NCBI GenBank assembly: GCA_964624465.1
Contig: CAZUZD010000260.1
Coordinates: 1-9,021, forward strand
Source of the DNA: CAZUZD01 sp964624465
Lineage (GTDB): Bacteria > Planctomycetota > Planctomycetia > Isosphaerales > Isosphaeraceae
Length of the DNA: 9,021 bases
Direction: 5' to 3'
Translations under genes and position numbers: made by a program
Part shown: piece after piece, positions 6,479 through 9,021 of the stretch
Position numbering within the stretch: the first letter of the stretch is position 1
Layout: the number at the start of each line of letters is the position of its first letter
Notes under the pieces: model-generated
Told to the model about the DNA's origin: nothing
Database searches by the model: none
The model's input: the letters and a program-made list of their open reading frames with translations, nothing else

Positions 6479-7276
6479 TTGAGGATCGAGCCCGTGCCGA
6501 CCCCAACGATCTCGACCGAGGGTCTGGAGACGATCGCCGCGCTGGGGCTGAGGCCCGAGCAGCTGCCGCGGCACGTCGCCATCATCATGGACGGCAACGG
6601 CCGCTGGGCCCAGAACCGCGGCCTGCCGCGGATCGTGGGCCATCGCGCCGGCATCAAGAGCGTGCGGGCGGTGACCGAGGAGGGTTGCCGCCTGGGCCTG
6701 GAGCAATTGACGCTCTACTGCCTCTCGGTGGAGAACTGGAAGCGGCCGGCGCGCGAGCTGCGGTTCCTGATGCGGCTGCTCCGCCACTTCGTGGTGGCCG
6801 AGCGGGCCGAGCTGATGGAGCAGAACGTCCGGCTCACGATGATCGGCCGCCGCGACGGCCTGCCGGTCGAGATCCTCTCCGAGATCGACCGCACCGCCGA
6901 GCTGACCGCGAGCAACACCGGCATGGTGCTGGCGCTGGCGATCAACTACGGCGGTCGCACCGAGCTGGTCGACGCCGCCAGGGCCCTGGCCCGCGCCGTC
7001 CAGGCCGGCCGGCTCGACCCGGAGACGATCGACGAGGCGGCCATCGAGGCGCACCTGTACACCGCCGGCATGCCCGACCCCGACCTGATGGTGCGCACGG
7101 CCGGGGAGCTGCGGGTGAGCAACTACCTGCTCTGGCAGATCTCCTACGCCGAGCTGCACGTGACCGACGTGCTCTGGCCCGACTTCCGAGCCGCCGACCT
7201 GCACCGGGCGATCCGCGACTACGCTGGCCGCCAGCGGAAGTTTGGCGCCCTGCCGAGCCCCGCCGGCGCCGAGTGA
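6479..7276 (+). CDS. uppS: Undecaprenyl diphosphate synthase (cis-isoprenyl transferase)
   Basis: UppS condenses isopentenyl diphosphate units onto farnesyl diphosphate to make the C55 lipid carrier for peptidoglycan and glycan synthesis; it works at the cytoplasmic membrane face. The signatures are unmistakable: HVAIIMDGNGRWA with catalytic Asp38, GHRAGIKSVRAV, YCLSVENWKRP (residues 80-90), NYGGRTELVDAAR, and PDLMVRTAGELRVSNYLLWQ with Arg206, Glu210, Arg212 and Ser214. The last four match E. coli R194/E198/R200/S202. YAELHVTDVLWPDF follows. Length is 265 residues (E. coli 253). The start is uncertain: TTG at 6479 has GGAGG only 4 bases upstream, while GTG at 6494 has GAGG 9 bases upstream; they differ by five residues outside the domain. 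cdsA follows after 188 bases, a common pairing, but here with its own promoter-like element between them. Confidence 0.97.
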   Translation: MRIEPVPTPTISTEGLETIAALGLRPEQLPRHVAIIMDGNGRWAQNRGLPRIVGHRAGIKSVRAVTEEGCRLGLEQLTLYCLSVENWKRPARELRFLMRLLRHFVVAERAELMEQNVRLTMIGRRDGLPVEILSEIDRTAELTASNTGMVLALAINYGGRTELVDAARALARAVQAGRLDPETIDEAAIEAHLYTAGMPDPDLMVRTAGELRVSNYLLWQISYAELHVTDVLWPDFRAADLHRAIRDYAGRQRKFGALPSPAGAE

Positions 7277-7340
7277 CCGGCCCCGGACCGGGGGATCGCG
7301 GCCGTTGCCGTGGCGAGATGGGCGCGATGGCTTGGCGGCG

Positions 7341-7349
7341 TGTTAAGAT
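7341..7349 (+). promoter_or_regulatory. Extended -10 promoter candidate for cdsA
   Basis: TGTTAAGAT fits the extended -10 pattern TGnTAnnnT, with the hexamer TAAGAT at 7344-7349, and stands out from its GC-rich surroundings. No -35 match lies at the right distance, as is tolerated for extended -10 promoters. The predicted start is about 7356, giving a leader of about 110 bases before cdsA. Confidence 0.45.
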
Positions 7350-7374
7350 GGGGTGAGGGTCGCGACCCGACCCC
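7350..7374 (+). promoter_or_regulatory. Palindrome at the predicted cdsA transcription start
   Basis: A perfect 12-base palindrome, GGGTCGCGACCC (7357-7368), is nested in outer arms GGGGT (7350-7354) and ACCCC (7370-7374). It begins right after the -10-like TAAGAT and covers the predicted +1. An operator for a dimeric regulator and a 5' mRNA hairpin both fit. The role is inferred. Confidence 0.4.
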
Positions 7375-7464
7375 GCCGGCGTCCGACCGTCGCCGGATTG
7401 CCCCCGGGGGCGCTGACTGCCGCCGGCGGTCTGCCCATGCCCCGTACGGCCGCTCGAGGTCCGC

Positions 7465-8379
7465 ATGCTCGCCCACCGCCTCGCGACCGGGCTGACCCTG
7501 ATCGCGCTGTTCGTCCTCGTGCTCTTCGGCGACGAGTGGTTCTTCGCCCCCTGGTACCCGCTCTGGTCGATCGCGACCACGGTGGTGCTGGGCTGGGTGG
7601 CGCTCGAGATGATCGACCTGCTCAACGCCAGCAGCGCCCGGCCCTCGGGCAACACCGTCTTCGGCGGCGTGCTGGCGATTGCGGTGGCCAACTGGCTGCC
7701 GCACCTGATCGAGCACCTGCTGGCCGACAGCCGCCTGCCCCGCGACGACGCCTACCTGCCGGCGGCGGCGATCAACGCCCTGGCCTGGCCACTGCTCGCG
7801 TTCGTCGGCGTCGTCATGTTCAGCTTCGTGGCGCAGAGTGTGCAGTTCTCTCGCCCGGGCAACACGATGGCGACGATCGCCGGCACCGTGCTGGCGACGG
7901 CCTACGTGGGCGTGCTCGGCAGTTTCGTGGTGCAGCTGCGATGGCTCGACGGCCCCTGCCACGGCCTGATCCCGGTCGCCGCCCTGATCACGGCCGCCAA
8001 GGGGTGCGACGTGGGGGCGTACACCTTCGGGCGGATCGCCGGCCGCCACAAGCTCTGGCCGGTGCTGAGCCCGAACAAGACGATCGAGGGGGCCGTCGGC
8101 GGCCTGATCTTCGGCTCGCTGACGGCGCTGCTGGTCTTCGCGATCGGCCGCTGGTTCCGGGTGCCGGTGCTGAGCTGGCCGGCGGCGATTGGCTTCGGCA
8201 TCGTCGTGTCGGCGGCGGCGATGCTCGGCGACCTGATGGAGTCGATGATCAAGCGCGACTGCGCCCGCAAGGACGCCTCGGACACGCTGCCGGGCTTCGG
8301 CGGGGTGCTCGACGTGATGGACTCGCTCCTGTTCGCCGGCCCGATCGCCTACGGCTACTGGCTGGTCTTCGGCCCCTGA
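7465..8379 (+). CDS. cdsA: Phosphatidate cytidylyltransferase (CDP-diglyceride synthase)
   Basis: This membrane enzyme makes CDP-diacylglycerol from phosphatidate and CTP, the branch point to all phospholipids. It has 304 residues and about 7-8 hydrophobic segments, beginning with a helix at about 8-21. The C-terminal third carries the family core: KGCDVGAYTFGRIAGRHKLWPVLSPNKT (179-206), then the CDS signature from Ser260 with K263-R264, K269-D270, LPGFGG (275-280) and the final acidic residues Asp283 and Asp286. Compared with the usual LPGHGGxxDRxD, His is Phe278 and the Arg after Asp283 is Val284; the acidic metal-binding residues are kept. ATG at 7465 has GAGGT 4 bases upstream. Its place after uppS is standard, but dxr and rseP, often next in other bacteria, do not follow; a phoH-like gene does. 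Confidence 0.95.
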   Translation: MLAHRLATGLTLIALFVLVLFGDEWFFAPWYPLWSIATTVVLGWVALEMIDLLNASSARPSGNTVFGGVLAIAVANWLPHLIEHLLADSRLPRDDAYLPAAAINALAWPLLAFVGVVMFSFVAQSVQFSRPGNTMATIAGTVLATAYVGVLGSFVVQLRWLDGPCHGLIPVAALITAAKGCDVGAYTFGRIAGRHKLWPVLSPNKTIEGAVGGLIFGSLTALLVFAIGRWFRVPVLSWPAAIGFGIVVSAAAMLGDLMESMIKRDCARKDASDTLPGFGGVLDVMDSLLFAGPIAYGYWLVFGP

Positions 8380-8380
8380 G

Positions 8381-8402
8381 CGAACCGGCCGGCGCCGGTT
8401 CG
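8381..8402 (+). terminator. Strong hairpin after cdsA
   Basis: CGAACCGGC (8381-8389) and GCCGGTTCG (8394-8402) form a perfect 9-bp stem with a 4-base loop (CGGC), beginning 2 bases after the cdsA stop. This is the cleanest terminator-like stem in the window, yet no T-run follows it. Confidence 0.55.
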
Positions 8403-8428
8403 GGTCGAACAGTCTCCGGTCCCGCTCG

Positions 8429-8434
8429 TAGGAT
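8429..8434 (+). promoter_or_regulatory. Weak -10-like box, possible distal phoH promoter
   Basis: TAGGAT (8429-8434) resembles a -10 hexamer, 27 bases after the cdsA hairpin. The -35 position (TCGAAC, 8405-8410) is a poor match. It is a secondary candidate to the better element at 8480-8509. Confidence 0.25.
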
Positions 8435-8479
8435 GGACCGGCGTTCACCCGTTCCCCGGCGGCGCGTCGCGAGTCGGCG

Positions 8480-8509
8480 TTGCCAAGTCCGGGGATTTCG
8501 GTCCATAAT
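8480..8509 (+). promoter_or_regulatory. Sigma-70-like promoter of the phoH-like gene
   Basis: TTGCCA (8480-8485, 5 of 6 to TTGACA) and CATAAT (8504-8509, 5 of 6 to TATAAT) are 18 bases apart. This is the best consensus match in the window and one of its few AT-rich spots. The predicted start is about 8516, leaving a leader of about 75 bases. Confidence 0.6.
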
Positions 8510-8592
8510 ACTCGATCGGCCGGCCGGAGGGGCCCCGCCGCGCGTCGTTTGACGGGCGGTCGGGGTCGCGGTGGGTCGGCGAAAGGCATTCG

Positions 8593-9021
8593 ATGCCGGA
8601 AGTCACGATCGTCCTGGAAAACCACGACGAGGAGCTCGCGATCTTCGGCAGCCGGGATCAGTTCCTGCGCCAGGTTCGCGACGCGACCCGGGTGAAGGTG
8701 CTGGCCCGTCGCGGCGAGATCCGTCTCGACGGCGAGCCCGAGCGCATCGAGCAGGCCCGCCAGGTCTTCGAGGAGATGCGCCGGCTCTACCGCCGCCAGA
8801 AGGCGCTCTCGCCCGGCGACGTCGCCAGCGCCATCGACGGCGTGCTGGCGCACGTCGAGGACGTGCCGGGGAGCCTGGAGATCCGCGGCGACGGCAGTCG
8901 CTCGGTCAAGGCCCGCACCGACGGCCAGGCCCGCTACCTCAACAGCCTCCGCGACCACGAGCTCGTCTTCGCCATCGGCCCGGCCGGCACCGGCAAGACG
9001 TACCTGGCCGTGGCCAGCGCG
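8593..9021 (+). CDS. PhoH-like ATPase, N-terminal part (3' end outside window)
   Basis: The frame from ATG 8593 stays open to the window end, giving 143 residues. AAAGG at 8582-8586, 6 bases upstream, supports this start. The N-terminal region (about 1-65; EELAIFGSRDQFLRQVRDAT, then GEIRLDGEPERIEQARQVFE) matches the small nucleic-acid-binding-like domain that precedes the ATPase in bacterial PhoH/YbeZ proteins. A variable helical linker follows, then VKARTDGQARYLNSLRDHEL and the Walker A GPAGTGKT at 129-136, the start of the PhoH P-loop domain. Family members are cytoplasmic ATPases linked to RNA metabolism and often sit beside ybeY and an HD-domain phosphohydrolase; those genes, if present, lie beyond the window. 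The gene has its own promoter and is set apart from cdsA by 213 bases and a hairpin. Family assignment is firm; the physiological role is inferred. Confidence 0.93.
   Translation, partial: MPEVTIVLENHDEELAIFGSRDQFLRQVRDATRVKVLARRGEIRLDGEPERIEQARQVFEEMRRLYRRQKALSPGDVASAIDGVLAHVEDVPGSLEIRGDGSRSVKARTDGQARYLNSLRDHELVFAIGPAGTGKTYLAVASA

Noticed and set aside
5101..6657. Antisense open frame opposite purA and the start of uppS
   Set aside because: It mirrors the codons of purA, one of the most certain genes here, and shows only biased composition.
8480..8695. Small open frame upstream of and overlapping the phoH-like gene
   Set aside because: No ribosome site, biased composition, and it overlaps the best promoter and the well-supported phoH start.
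7219..8958. Antisense open frame opposite cdsA and the phoH-like gene
   Set aside because: Charged low-complexity product (His/Arg/Gln/Asp-rich) typical of reversed GC-rich coding DNA; the sense strand carries clear CdsA and PhoH motifs.
1..9021. CRISPR array, insertion sequence, attachment site or tRNA gene
   Set aside because: I saw no regularly spaced direct repeats, transposase motifs, terminal inverted repeats or tRNA cloverleaf sequences on reading both strands.

Overview
The window is about 9 kb of very GC-rich bacterial chromosome with strong G/C preference at third codon positions. All supported genes lie on the + strand. Base composition, the style of the housekeeping proteins and the gene set suggest a planctomycete of the Isosphaeraceae type. 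That placement is an inference from sequence character only, not a database match.

Layout. Region 1 (1-3654) is a three-gene ABC-transporter-like operon. It holds the C-terminal part of a protein with weak resemblance to a periplasmic solute-binding protein, an ATP-binding subunit of the Fe3+/polyamine/thiamine class with a C-terminal TOBE-like part, and a fused double-length permease. Genes 1 and 2 overlap by 4 bases (ATGA); the permease follows 31 bases later. Region 2 (about 3680-6399) holds two nucleotide-biosynthesis genes, each with its own promoter-like upstream region: carA (glutaminase subunit of carbamoyl-phosphate synthetase, pyrimidine and arginine precursor) and purA (adenylosuccinate synthase). 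Region 3 (6400-9021) is envelope-lipid synthesis, uppS (undecaprenyl diphosphate synthase) then cdsA (CDP-diglyceride synthase), followed by the start of a phoH-like ATPase gene cut by the window end.

How they work together. UppS supplies the lipid carrier for cell-wall and glycan assembly and CdsA supplies CDP-diacylglycerol for phospholipids; this pairing is common in bacteria. CarA and PurA feed pyrimidine and purine synthesis. The ABC operon is accessory; its substrate cannot be fixed from sequence, though the fused permease and TOBE-type ATPase resemble ferric-iron importers.

Most of the window is ordinary housekeeping sequence and I see no clear new biological system. The strongest oddity is the ATPase at 855-1961. 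It keeps Walker A and Walker B intact but has lost the Q-loop glutamine, the LSGGQ signature core and the H-switch histidine, in an unbroken frame beside an intact-looking permease. Also worth noting are inverted repeats sitting at the predicted transcription starts of purA and of the cdsA leader, and strong GC hairpins after several genes that lack a following T-run. No gene-free stretch exceeds about 215 bases.
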